Below, piece after piece: positions 8,601 to 16,482 of a stretch of 34,603 bases of DNA (positions within the stretch are counted from its first letter, which is position 1; every line of letters starts with the position of its first letter). The translations under genes and the position numbers were made by a program. Below the pieces are notes generated by a model. That model searched no databases and had not been told where the DNA came from. It saw nothing but the letters and a program-made list of their open reading frames with translations. Source of the DNA: an uncultured Bacteroidales bacterium. Lineage in GTDB: Bacteria; Bacteroidota; Bacteroidia; Bacteroidales; UBA1715. The stretch is taken from positions 1-34,603 of the forward strand of contig CALAUG010000076.1 in assembly GCA_937892155.1 (NCBI GenBank). Reading direction: 5' to 3'.

Positions 8601-11600
8601 CTTCTGCATCTGTAACGATAACAGATTGCTCTCCATAGCAAAGGGCTGAAGCGTGGTCTGTAAATTCTTTTGACGACCACTCATAAGTGTATGGTGCAAT
8701 ACCGCCCTCTGCTGTTGCTTGAGCTGAAGCGTTGCATTCTCCAACGCATTGAATGGATGTTAATCCATCAATAGAAATTGTTATTGGAGAACCTTGAGTG
8801 ATAGTATATGTTTGTGTCACACTACAGCCAGTTGCATCGGTTACAGTTACTGTGTATGTGCCTTCAGTTAAGTTTTGATTGGTATAGGCTGTGCTACCAT
8901 TGCTCCAACTAATTTCGTACGGTGCAACTCCACCTTCAATACCAATGGCAATAAAACCATCATTGCCACCATAACAGGTAACTGCGTGGATTTCTTTGTC
9001 TATTATTGTTAAAATATCATCTTCAATAAATGTGATTTCATCTGATGCTTCGCAACCTTCGTTGTCGGTGACTGTTACAGAGTAGGTGCCTTTAGCAAGA
9101 TTTTCTACCGTTTCGGTAGTCGCTCCGTTAGACCATTTGAAGGTATATGGTTCTACACCACTTGCTGCTATTGCAGTGGCAGTTCCTGTCGTCCCGTTCT
9201 CGCATCTAATGGTTGTATCGGTACTGATGGCATTAATTTCTAATGTTGCTTTTTTCTTGATAGTAATAGTTGTATCAATCACACACCCGTTGGCATCTGT
9301 TACCGTTAAAGTATAATCACCTTCGGCCATTCCTGTATTCTTTTTGGTCTTATTCCCATTTGTCCACAAATATGTGTATGGTAGCGTACCGTTCTTGACC
9401 GTTGCCGTTGCTGTTCCAGTTGGTTCCGTACATGCAGTTACTGTCAATGCTATTTTAGATATTTGGATAGGGGTAATCAATTTCACTTCTGGATCAGTTG
9501 ATAATTCACAACCTCTATCATCTACTACTATTACGTGATAGATATCTTTAGGTAAGTTTGTCAGTTTATGTTGTTTTTCTTTTGTGGTAACAGTGTTGCC
9601 AGTATTCCACTTTACAGTATACGGACTAAAACCATTTTTAATCTTGACTGTGGCACTTCCGTCTGCACCATCTTTACATTTTACGCTGGTTGTTGTCCAA
9701 CCGAGTGAAAATTTGTTTGCGTTGGCAAGATTAACAGTGTCGTAGTCGGTACAACCGTTCGCATCAGTAATTGCAACATGGTAAGTAGTTGCCTTTAAGC
9801 CATCTAATGTGGTATTTGTACTACCGTTATTCCATACATATTGAAAAGGAGAGGTTCCACCATCGATGTTTACGTAAAGATTTCCTGTAGAGATATCTTT
9901 GCATGCTTCTGCAGAAATCTGAATTTTGGCTTTTATACTGTCAGGTTCTTGTATCTCGTATGTTTCAGATGTCTTACAGCCGTTTACGTCAGTTACATTA
10001 ACGGAGTAAGAACCAACTTTTACATCTCCAGAAAGAGCAGTTGTGGAACCGGTACTCCAGTTATATGAATATGGCTCTGTTCCACCTGTTGGTACAACTT
10101 CTATTTCACCACTATAACCTTTACACGCAATAGGGGTCTTTTCGGAAATGCCTAGATTCAATTTTTCTGGTTCTACAATTGTTGTAAGAACTGAGTCCAT
10201 ACAGCCGTTGGAATCTTCCATAACGACTTTACATTCGCCTGCTTTTGATGTAATGGATGTTGTGGAACTTTCTGCTCCGTCATTCCATTTGTAATATTTG
10301 ATGGGAAGAACGCCGCCAGTTACGTTCACCGTAACGGTTACTTCGTCTCCGTTGCATGCCACGATATTATCTGCAGGTTCACCATCTTCTGTAAATATAA
10401 ATTCAGAACCAATTTTTTCTGGCTGGTCCAAGGTAAAATTTAACGTGTCTTTACAACCATTTTCATCGGTTGCTATAATTTCCCATTCTCCGGCTTGTAT
10501 ATTCGAATTCTTTGCATTTGCTGATGCACCATTCCACGTATATGTGAATACTCCAGAATTACCGCCTGTTGCTGTTACTTCAATTTCTCCATCGGAACCG
10601 CCATAACATTTTGGTTCGCTATGCGATACTTCGGAAACTTCAACTTTTGTGTCTGGTTCGGTTAATTCTATATTCGTAGAATCTTTACATCCATTAGCGT
10701 CGGTAATAACCACTTTATAATCTATGTTAGCCGCCAAATCGTTTCGGCTGGCACCTTCGCCTCCGTCCGACCATGTGTATGTACTTGGCTCTATGGCATT
10801 CGTTGCCGAGAATGATGCGGAACCTGTCGGTACGTCTTTACAAAGCAAGTTTGATGAACTTTCCAATGCAATGGCGATTTTATTTTCAGGTTCGGTAATT
10901 TCTATTGTCGTTGTGTCGCGGCATCCAATTTCATCTTCAACTGCAACAAATAAATTTCCTGCTGGTAGTTTGTCATTTTGTGCCGATGCATTTCCCGAAG
11001 CATCGCAAGTCGCTGTTTCGTGTGAAATGTTGTCCCAAATAATGGTGCAGCTATTTTTGTATGCATTGGTAACCGATGCCGATGCACTACCTTCTTTCAT
11101 ATCCTTGCAGAGAATATTTTTAATGATTGCCGCTGAAACTTCAACATCAATTGTCTTGACTTGCAAGGTATCGGAGTTGATTTTACAGCCGCCAAAATCG
11201 GAAACTGTTACGTAGTATTTCCCAGAATCCAGGTCGGTTACTTGTTCTGCATTGTCGTGCTTCCCAAAACTTGCATCGTTACATTTAAACCATTGCCACG
11301 TATATGGTGCAAGTCCAGCGTTAAACGTTACGTTTGCAATACCAACTGGCTGATTTTCGCATCCTGCATCGCGTCCTTTCCCTATGTGAGCGGAATATTC
11401 AGGCTTGTTCAACCCATCTTTTTGTTCCAAAATAAATGAGGCATTTTCTCCAGGTGCTTTTACAATGACAATAATTTCAACTCCAAACGGCAAATCCAAA
11501 GGAATGTCGTACTCGTATGCGTCTTGTCCTGATACTACGGGAATATTAAACTTACTTGTCTTATAAGCTCCTGATTCGGCTATTAAAACCTGAACATCAA

Positions 11601-11772
11601 AGCTTCCTGAGGCAACGTCACTTGCCTTAGAAATTTTAACTTTCGCTTTACCGTTAGAAGGGTCAGGACACGTCGGATCTGTCCATTCTACATAGCCACT
11701 CTGGGCAAATGATGAAAGTTGTCCGATTAGGAAAATGAGTGTAATAAAAATTTTTAATACATATCGACGCAT
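5605..11772 (-). CDS. Giant SprB-like repeat adhesin with T9SS type-B sorting domain
   Basis: 2055 residues. Signal peptide about 1-24 (basic MRRY, hydrophobic core, SSFAQ). The body holds about 20 SprB-type repeats of roughly 70-95 residues. Each runs: Cys with a Gly/Asp-rich turn (CKGG, CKDG, CYGG), then GxAxxxxxGGxxPYTYxW, then LxxGxYxVxVTDxxGC. From about residue 1700 the repeats give way to less regular Ig-like sequence. The last 92 residues (from SVFVPTGFSPNGDG, about 1964-2055) are a CHU_C-type gliding-motility C-terminal domain with FNRWGSKVY and PWDGR motifs. By family knowledge it is exported by the T9SS and displayed on the cell surface, where SprB-like proteins act in adhesion and, in gliding species, in movement. 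First gene of a four-gene operon; promoter just upstream. Gliding itself cannot be inferred. Confidence 0.92.
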   Translation of the reverse strand: MRRYVLKIFITLIFLIGQLSSFAQSGYVEWTDPTCPDPSNGKAKVKISKASDVASGSFDVQVLIAESGAYKTSKFNIPVVSGQDAYEYDIPLDLPFGVEIIVIVKAPGENASFILEQKDGLNKPEYSAHIGKGRDAGCENQPVGIANVTFNAGLAPYTWQWFKCNDASFGKHDNAEQVTDLDSGKYYVTVSDFGGCKINSDTLQVKTIDVEVSAAIIKNILCKDMKEGSASASVTNAYKNSCTIIWDNISHETATCDASGNASAQNDKLPAGNLFVAVEDEIGCRDTTTIEITEPENKIAIALESSSNLLCKDVPTGSASFSATNAIEPSTYTWSDGGEGASRNDLAANIDYKVVITDANGCKDSTNIELTEPDTKVEVSEVSHSEPKCYGGSDGEIEVTATGGNSGVFTYTWNGASANAKNSNIQAGEWEIIATDENGCKDTLNFTLDQPEKIGSEFIFTEDGEPADNIVACNGDEVTVTVNVTGGVLPIKYYKWNDGAESSTTSITSKAGECKVVMEDSNGCMDSVLTTIVEPEKLNLGISEKTPIACKGYSGEIEVVPTGGTEPYSYNWSTGSTTALSGDVKVGSYSVNVTDVNGCKTSETYEIQEPDSIKAKIQISAEACKDISTGNLYVNIDGGTSPFQYVWNNGSTNTTLDGLKATTYHVAITDANGCTDYDTVNLANANKFSLGWTTTSVKCKDGADGSATVKIKNGFSPYTVKWNTGNTVTTKEKQHKLTNLPKDIYHVIVVDDRGCELSTDPEVKLITPIQISKIALTVTACTEPTGTATATVKNGTLPYTYLWTNGNKTKKNTGMAEGDYTLTVTDANGCVIDTTITIKKKATLEINAISTDTTIRCENGTTGTATAIAASGVEPYTFKWSNGATTETVENLAKGTYSVTVTDNEGCEASDEITFIEDDILTIIDKEIHAVTCYGGNDGFIAIGIEGGVAPYEISWSNGSTAYTNQNLTEGTYTVTVTDATGCSVTQTYTITQGSPITISIDGLTSIQCVGECNASAQATAEGGIAPYTYEWSSKEFTDHASALCYGEQSVIVTDAEGCAEKKTFTVDGRTDRLMLSSVTPTLPICGEGTPSGIISVTPTGSINGSYTYAWSTNGTEFATTKDISGLTAGAYTLLLTDGTCTFDTTITIGHQLTATAEFERLSSNCDGESYQINISNESTANYTYLWSNGETTKVAHDLTDGTTYSVEATDKNNCVLSQSITIAEKKIAVAIDTKEDANCYGKANGSASAITENMEGTVTYTWYNSENTAIGNTNTITGLAKGNYHVTAYDANHADCPVTADITIEEPAQMQLFFAETEPSYCKKSNGSATVDIVGGQAPYTYKWTDKNGTIVGTQDTVHDILANDLYVVTITDNVGCEISGQTSISDISNFSLQGLQTAPITCKGRSDAELQVFTNNGYAPFTYKWSHNASEHSAIAKTLGKGTYSVSVVDSKGCTASYEFEEVKEPQPLTVSIDETPQITCKGGTGNMMAQVDGGTGPYHYEWYSASDAVLQSSNDPELTGRFAGTYTVVVTDSYNCPSEKVSHTMEDPTELEATFNVKVTECGSRANVGEITLDTITGGITNGIYRFRWGTISESGTWTDFETEENRTLSNLEAGEYICTITNATNPESCYITKSLYTYPSVPESIVTNTTHARCNYYATTDNAADGEIEITEIFISEGDYTSHSSANLSDYTFLWNDAKSQTNPHATQLSSGNYEVTVTGSNECSKTFDAGSIEANINLNATIYSVNDTTLQRKEICFEDSLEVAIDTKTTYKHGYVPSDATISYEWTSQENNVLAAIASPNEEQTWVNPLSVYYSDSTEIVATYMIDGCQSKPARYNISHYDSVNFAIEVYDELNNYVGIDSVLTVKNATYLFNPTEEPWFVNQIGENGITSIFWRSFDIEMLGKGTIPDTATNKQSYDRSGLYGLQTIVDEANYIYAVATTTHGCKEKSSVFVNVYASVFVPTGFSPNGDGTNDTWVIPYLSICPNAVVTVFNRWGSKVYECKKGYADHPWDGRAYNGNELPMGTYYYVIEYNDENNTPTKTGSVSILR

Positions 11773-11798
11773 ACAAATCGTAGTATTAAGTCCTTTTG

Positions 11799-11828
11799 CA
11801 AAGTTATTGCAATTAACTGAAAAATCAA
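11799..11828 (-). promoter_or_regulatory. Bacteroidetes-type promoter of the SprB-like operon
   Basis: Read on the - strand: TTG (bases 11826-11828), 19 bases, then TAACTTTG (11799-11806). This matches TTG-N19/20-TAnnTTTG. The -7 element is 27 bases before the ATG of the giant adhesin gene, so the leader would be only about 20 bases. Confidence 0.7.
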
Positions 11829-11888
11829 TAACTCTTTCGTATAGTTTTTACAAAAAATAATTGTAATTTCGTAAATTAAATTTTCACA

Positions 11889-12617
11889 ATGTCTATTTTA
11901 CGAACTGAGAACATAATGAAGAAGTACGGCAGCAGAACTGTCGTGCAGGACGTGTCTTTTAGTGTACAACAAGGTCAAATCGTTGGTCTGTTGGGACCGA
12001 ACGGCGCTGGTAAAACAACTTCTTTCTACATGGTTATGGGCTTGATTAACCCGGATGGAGGAAAAATTTATCTTGACGATGTTGATATTACTTCCGAACC
12101 TGTCTACAAACGTGCCCGTTATGGTATCGGCTATTTGGCTCAGGAAGCTTCGGTGTTCCGTTCGCTGTCGGTTGAAAATAATATTCTTTCGATTTTGGAA
12201 ATGACCAATCTGAGCCGTAAGGAACAGAAGGACAAGTTGGAAGAATTGCTGACGGATTTTAATCTATTACACATTCGTAAAAATTTAGGTATTCAGTTGT
12301 CTGGTGGTGAGCGCCGACGAACGGAAATAGCACGTGCTTTGGCCAGTAACCCTAAATTTATCTTGCTTGATGAGCCATTTGCGGGTGTCGATCCAATTGC
12401 AGTTGAGGAAATTCAAAGAATTGTCCGCGAATTGAAGGATAGAAATATCGGAATTCTGATTACTGACCACAATGTTGACGAAACTTTGTCTATCACCGAT
12501 AATGCAAATATTCTGTTCCAAGGTACTATTTTTAAATCGGGAACGGCGAAGGAACTTGCCGACGACCCTGATGTGCGACGTGTATATCTGGGCAGCAACT
12601 TTGAATTGAAGCAATGA
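11889..12617 (+). CDS. lptB: LPS export ABC transporter ATP-binding protein
   Basis: A 242-residue ABC ATPase. Walker A GPNGAGKTT near residues 36-44, Q-loop in YLAQEASVFR, signature LSGGERRR, and Walker B ILLDEPFAGVDP followed by the switch His in ITDHNVDE. YLAQEASVFR, GERRRTEIARAL and EPFAGVDPIAVE are typical of LptB rather than of other ABC ATPases. With LptF/LptG (not in this window) it powers extraction of lipopolysaccharide from the inner membrane. Transcribed divergently from the SprB-like operon. A near match to a -7 element (TAATTTCG at 11864) lies upstream, but without a clear -33. Confidence 0.95.
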   Translation: MSILRTENIMKKYGSRTVVQDVSFSVQQGQIVGLLGPNGAGKTTSFYMVMGLINPDGGKIYLDDVDITSEPVYKRARYGIGYLAQEASVFRSLSVENNILSILEMTNLSRKEQKDKLEELLTDFNLLHIRKNLGIQLSGGERRRTEIARALASNPKFILLDEPFAGVDPIAVEEIQRIVRELKDRNIGILITDHNVDETLSITDNANILFQGTIFKSGTAKELADDPDVRRVYLGSNFELKQ

Positions 12618-12682
12618 AAGAGTCGGAAACTAAGAATCAGGAGACGAAAGATTTTGTCTGACAACTGACAATTAATATCGTA

Positions 12683-12712
12683 TTGCTATTTCATTCTAAA
12701 TACATACTTTTG
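12683..12712 (+). promoter_or_regulatory. Bacteroidetes-type promoter of the aspartokinase gene
   Basis: TTG at 12683-12685, a 19-base spacer, then TACTTTTG at 12705-12712, a full match to the TTG-N19-TAnnTTTG form. The -7 element is 20 bases before the ATG at 12733. Just upstream is a short tandem TGACAAC/TGACAAT (12659-12672). Confidence 0.75.
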
Positions 12713-12732
12713 CGCAAAATTTTATCAATAAT

Positions 12733-14052
12733 ATGAAGGTATTGAAATTCGGTGGAACATCGGTTGGCTCGCCAGAGCGAATGAAAAATGTTTCAAAACT
12801 TATTACAGACGGAACTCAACAAATCGTAGTTCTTTCTGCCATGTCGGGAACGACAAACAATCTTGTAGAAATTGCAGATTACTATAAAAAAGGTAATGCC
12901 GACGGTGCATCAAATTTGATTGGCGCGTTGGAACATAAATATGCCGGCGTGATAGAAGGCTTGCTCGCTACAGATACGTACCGCGAGAAGGCAACAAAAA
13001 TCATTGCCCGTGAGTGCGATGTTGTCCGTTCGTTTGCAAACAAGCCTTTCAATATTCAGGCAGAAAAAATGATTCTTGCCCGTGGCGAAATCATGTCAAC
13101 TAATTTGGTTCAGTTATATCACGAAGAAAACAACATACAATCCGTTCTTTTGAATTCATTGGATTTTATGATTGTTGATGCTGATGGCGAACCTGTTCAA
13201 GTTGAAATAGAAAAACGTTTGAACAAAGTTCTTGCTCAATATCCAAACACAACGTTGTTCATCGCACAAGGTTTCATTTGTATGAACGACAAAAACGAGG
13301 TTGACAACCTAAAACGTGGCGGTAGCGATTATTCTGCTTCGTTGATTGGCGCAGCTATCAATGCCGAAGCTGTAGAAATTTGGACTGATATTGACGGAAT
13401 CCACAACAACGATCCTCGTATTGTAAAAAATACTCATCCAATAGCAGAAATGTCGTTCGACGAAGCTGCTGAATTGGCATATTTCGGAGCAAAAATTCTT
13501 CACCCATCAACGGTGCTTCCTGCTAAGGTTAAAAACATTCCTGTTTTCTTGAAAAACACTATGCAGCCACAGGCACAGGGAACAAAAATTTCCAACAAAA
13601 CGGCTGGAACTGGCGTAAAAGCAATTGCTGCAAAAGATGGTTTGACTGCTATCAAAATAAAATCGGGAAGAATGTTGCTTGCCTACGGATTTTTGTGCCA
13701 CGTATTCGAAATTTTCGAGAAATACAAAACACCAATCGATTTAATCACCACTTCGGAAGTGGCTGTATCGTTGACGATAGACAAAATCGATTACTTGGCT
13801 CAGATAGTCGACGAGTTGAAGACATTAGGAACTGTTGAAGTTGACAAGGATCAAACTATCATTTGTATCGTAGGAAATATGATTGCCGAAGAACAAGGTC
13901 ATGCCGCCGAAGTTCTTAACGCATTGAAAGACATTCCTGTTCGAATGATTTGCTACGGTGGTAGCGAACACAATATCTCTGTGCTTATCGACACAGAAAA
14001 TAAAGACAAGGCTTTGGTTGCCGTTCACGAAAATTTATTTGGAAAAAACTAA
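12733..14052 (+). CDS. lysC: Aspartokinase (monofunctional)
   Basis: Phosphorylates L-aspartate, the first step towards lysine, threonine and methionine. 439 residues: kinase domain from KFGGTSVG at residues 4-11 through a GGSDYSASLIG segment, IWTDIDGI and AELAYFGAKILHPST to about residue 280; then an ACT-type regulatory region with KIKSGRMLLAYGF, TSEVAVSLTID, ICIVGNMI and a final GGSEHNISVLI segment. There is no homoserine dehydrogenase domain, unlike the bifunctional ThrA. ACT domains imply feedback control by an end-product amino acid; which one cannot be told. The stop codon is three bases before ahcY, so the two genes are co-transcribed. Confidence 0.93.
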   Translation: MKVLKFGGTSVGSPERMKNVSKLITDGTQQIVVLSAMSGTTNNLVEIADYYKKGNADGASNLIGALEHKYAGVIEGLLATDTYREKATKIIARECDVVRSFANKPFNIQAEKMILARGEIMSTNLVQLYHEENNIQSVLLNSLDFMIVDADGEPVQVEIEKRLNKVLAQYPNTTLFIAQGFICMNDKNEVDNLKRGGSDYSASLIGAAINAEAVEIWTDIDGIHNNDPRIVKNTHPIAEMSFDEAAELAYFGAKILHPSTVLPAKVKNIPVFLKNTMQPQAQGTKISNKTAGTGVKAIAAKDGLTAIKIKSGRMLLAYGFLCHVFEIFEKYKTPIDLITTSEVAVSLTIDKIDYLAQIVDELKTLGTVEVDKDQTIICIVGNMIAEEQGHAAEVLNALKDIPVRMICYGGSEHNISVLIDTENKDKALVAVHENLFGKN

Positions 14053-14055
14053 ACT

Positions 14056-15489
14056 ATGGAATACAAAGTAAAAGACATTAATCTTGCCGATTGGGGCCGT
14101 AAGGAATTGGATTTGGCAGAAATTGAAATGCCAGGTTTGATGGCGCTCCGTGCAGAATATAAAGGACAAAAACCGCTTGCTGGTGCAAAAATCAGCGGCT
14201 CCTTGCACATGACCGTGCAAACTGCTATTTTGATTGAAACATTGGTTGAACTTGGTGCCGATGTCCGTTGGGCTTCGTGCAACATTTTCTCTACGCAAGA
14301 TCATGCAGCAGCAGCCGTTGTTGTTGGTAAAAAAGGTACGAAGGAAAATCCTCAGGGCGTTCCTGTTTTTGCATGGAAAGGTGAAACGTTGAAAGACTAT
14401 TGGGAATGTACGAAAAAAGCTCTTACATGGCCTGACGGAACTGGTCCAACTATGATTCTTGACGATGGCGGCGACGCAACTTTAATCGTAGTTCGTGGTT
14501 CACAATTCGAGGCAGAAGGGAAAGTCCCTGATTTCAATCCTGAAACCGATTCTGAAGAATGGGGTGTTATTCTTGACCTTTGCCGCGAAACAATGAAAAA
14601 AGATCCTCAATTCTGGACGAACAAGAAAAAACACATTTTGGGTGTTTCTGAAGAAACAACTACTGGTGTTCATCGTTTGTACCAAATGGCTGAACAAGGA
14701 ATTCTTCCTTTCCCTGCAATCAACGTAAATGATTCTGTAACAAAATCTAAATTCGATAACTTATATGGTTGCCGCCACTCGTTGACCGACGGAATTATGC
14801 GTGCTTCAGATGTTATGTTGGCTGGGAAAGTTGCCGTTGTTTGCGGTTATGGCGACGTTGGTAAAGGTTGTGCCCAATCGCTTCGTGGACAAGGTGCACG
14901 CGTTATCGTAACCGAAGTAGACCCTATTTGTGCTTTGCAAGCCTCAATGGAAGGTTACCAAGTGTTGACTGTTGAAGACACATTGCCTTACGGCGACATT
15001 TATGTTACTACAACCGGCGACTGCGATATCATTACAGCCGAACACATGAGCAAAATGAAAAATATGGCTATCGTTGGAAATATCGGTCACTTTGACAACG
15101 AAATCCAAATGGCGGAATTGGCGAAAATACCAGGAATTAAGAAAACCAACATTAAACCTCAATACGACAAATGGACGTTCCCAGACGGACACAGCGTATT
15201 GATTCTTGCCGAAGGTCGTTTGTTGAATTTGGGCTGCGCAACAGGTCATCCAAGTTTTGTAATGTCGGCTTCGTTCACAAACCAGACACTTGCTCAAATT
15301 GAGTTGTTCACGAACAACAAACAATACGAGAAGAAAGTGTACACATTACCAAAGAAATTGGACGAAAAAGTTGCCCGCCTTCACTTGGAAAAACTTGGCG
15401 TGAAACTTACCAAGTTAACAGAAAAACAAGCTAAATATCTTGGCGTTCCTGTTGAGGGACCGTATAAGTCGGATATTTACAAATATTAG
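14056..15489 (+). CDS. ahcY: Adenosylhomocysteinase (S-adenosylhomocysteine hydrolase)
   Basis: Splits S-adenosylhomocysteine to adenosine and homocysteine, with tightly bound NAD, in the cytoplasmic methyl cycle. 477 residues. Signature 1, SCNIFSTQDHAAAA, at about residues 74-87; substrate-binding SVTKSKFDNLYG at 227-238; NAD-binding GYGDVGKG at 264-271. A typical late segment GHPSFVMSASFTNQTLAQIE is also present and the end is PYKSDIYKY. Placed three bases after the aspartokinase gene, so methionine-precursor supply and homocysteine recycling share one transcript. A hairpin terminator follows. Confidence 0.97.
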   Translation: MEYKVKDINLADWGRKELDLAEIEMPGLMALRAEYKGQKPLAGAKISGSLHMTVQTAILIETLVELGADVRWASCNIFSTQDHAAAAVVVGKKGTKENPQGVPVFAWKGETLKDYWECTKKALTWPDGTGPTMILDDGGDATLIVVRGSQFEAEGKVPDFNPETDSEEWGVILDLCRETMKKDPQFWTNKKKHILGVSEETTTGVHRLYQMAEQGILPFPAINVNDSVTKSKFDNLYGCRHSLTDGIMRASDVMLAGKVAVVCGYGDVGKGCAQSLRGQGARVIVTEVDPICALQASMEGYQVLTVEDTLPYGDIYVTTTGDCDIITAEHMSKMKNMAIVGNIGHFDNEIQMAELAKIPGIKKTNIKPQYDKWTFPDGHSVLILAEGRLLNLGCATGHPSFVMSASFTNQTLAQIELFTNNKQYEKKVYTLPKKLDEKVARLHLEKLGVKLTKLTEKQAKYLGVPVEGPYKSDIYKY

Positions 15490-15509
15490 TTAGAAGCATA
15501 ATTAATTGA

Positions 15510-15551
15510 CAGTTGACAATTGATAAATGACAATTGTCAACTGTTTTTTTT
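15510..15551 (+). terminator. Rho-independent terminator after ahcY
   Basis: A perfect 13-bp stem (15510-15522 with 15531-15543), an 8-base loop and a run of eight T. The stem is built from TTGACAATTG-type sequence, the same motif seen upstream of lysC, so a common intergenic repeat seems to have been used as a terminator here. Confidence 0.9.
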
Positions 15552-15659
15552 ATTGTTAATTCTGCAAATTTTGTGGCAGATTTACATTTTAGCAGCATGA
15601 TTTTTAGATGCCGTTTTTACCATTTGGGAAACAATTCCCAAATTTTATAATAGTTTTTT

Positions 15660-15690
15660 TTGTTTGTGACGGTAAAAGATAATATCTTTG
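15660..15690 (+). promoter_or_regulatory. Promoter of the surface polysaccharide locus
   Basis: TTG at 15660-15662, a 20-base spacer, then TATCTTTG at 15683-15690: a good Bacteroidetes promoter. The start site would fall near 15697, giving a leader of about 50 bases before the UpxY-like gene. In Bacteroides capsule loci UpxY acts on the untranslated leader of its own operon, so this leader is a candidate target. No invertible-promoter inverted repeats were noticed around it. The ~105 bases between the ahcY terminator and this promoter show nothing recognisable. Confidence 0.65.
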
Positions 15691-15746
15691 AAAGCTAAGT
15701 GCGTAGTGTTATTTATGCATGTCTTGTACTGATTTAACTATTGAAG

Positions 15747-16376
15747 ATGTCAAGAGGAAAAGATGTACTGAAAGTAGCGTCAACTCTCAAGGTTGACGAC
15801 GCCGTAGGCGTATCTCTTAGCAAAGCAAAAAAGGAAAATTCTGAAAAAAAATGGTATGTGGCCATCGTAGGAAATAGAACCGAAAAAGTGGCGGCTGTTG
15901 ATGTCCGTAATTGTGGCTTTGAATCCTATGTACCGACTCGCATCGAAGAAAGAGAATGGAGAGATGGCTCCCGTCATAAAGTGGAACAGATTCTTATTCC
16001 ATCACGGTTGTTTGTGTTTTGTACGGAGGATGAACGTTTGAAGCATGTCGTTCATTTGCCTCGCATTAAAAGGTTTTTGACGGTGGCTGCATCTTCTGGG
16101 GTGAATAAGGTTGCGGTTGTTCCTGATGCCGATATGGATGCGTTCCGTAAGGTTGTGGAATATAGTAAATCTGCAATATTTTTCGAATCATCTTCCCTGC
16201 GCGTTGGAGATGAGGTTACTGTTAAATTTGGCTCATTAAAAGGCTTAAAGGGAAAAGTTGTAAAACAGCGCGATAACCAGGACATCGTGCGCATAGCCCT
16301 GCAGTTCGGTAATTTAGGGTATGCGGTTGTCAGTGTTGAAAAAGATAATGTTGAAAAACAAACAGGTCAGGATTAA
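15747..16376 (+). CDS. UpxY-like NusG-family transcription antiterminator
   Basis: 209 residues from the ATG at 15747, chosen over an in-frame TTG six bases earlier. Residues ~35-130 form a NusG N-terminal (NGN) domain: KKWYVAIVGNRTE, then YVPTRIEEREW and the family-typical IPSRLFVFC followed by LPRIKRFL. Residues ~152-175 are a KOW motif (VGDEVTVKFGSLKGLKGKVV). A 34-residue polar N-terminal extension precedes the NGN domain. In Bacteroides, UpxY proteins open capsular polysaccharide operons and prevent early termination within them; position and domain layout here fit that role. No UpxZ-like gene follows, which is the usual partner in Bacteroides. Confidence 0.85.
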   Translation: MSRGKDVLKVASTLKVDDAVGVSLSKAKKENSEKKWYVAIVGNRTEKVAAVDVRNCGFESYVPTRIEEREWRDGSRHKVEQILIPSRLFVFCTEDERLKHVVHLPRIKRFLTVAASSGVNKVAVVPDADMDAFRKVVEYSKSAIFFESSSLRVGDEVTVKFGSLKGLKGKVVKQRDNQDIVRIALQFGNLGYAVVSVEKDNVEKQTGQD

Positions 16377-16482
16377 TGTCTAGGAATTTCTGGTTCAGGT
16401 ATGTTATGTGAATCTAATTAGAAAGAAGAGTAGCGAGTGAGGGAGAAAATTTTAAGTTCAAAATAACGAATTAACATTAAAT

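Noticed and set aside
9086..11439. Several + strand open frames of 60-160 codons opposite the SprB-like gene
   Set aside because: Shadows of a long, compositionally regular coding region; no recognisable domains, and the - strand reading explains the whole interval.
12620..12660. Terminator-like hairpin after lptB
   Set aside because: An imperfect AGACGAAA/TTTTGTCT stem exists but no T run follows it on the + strand.
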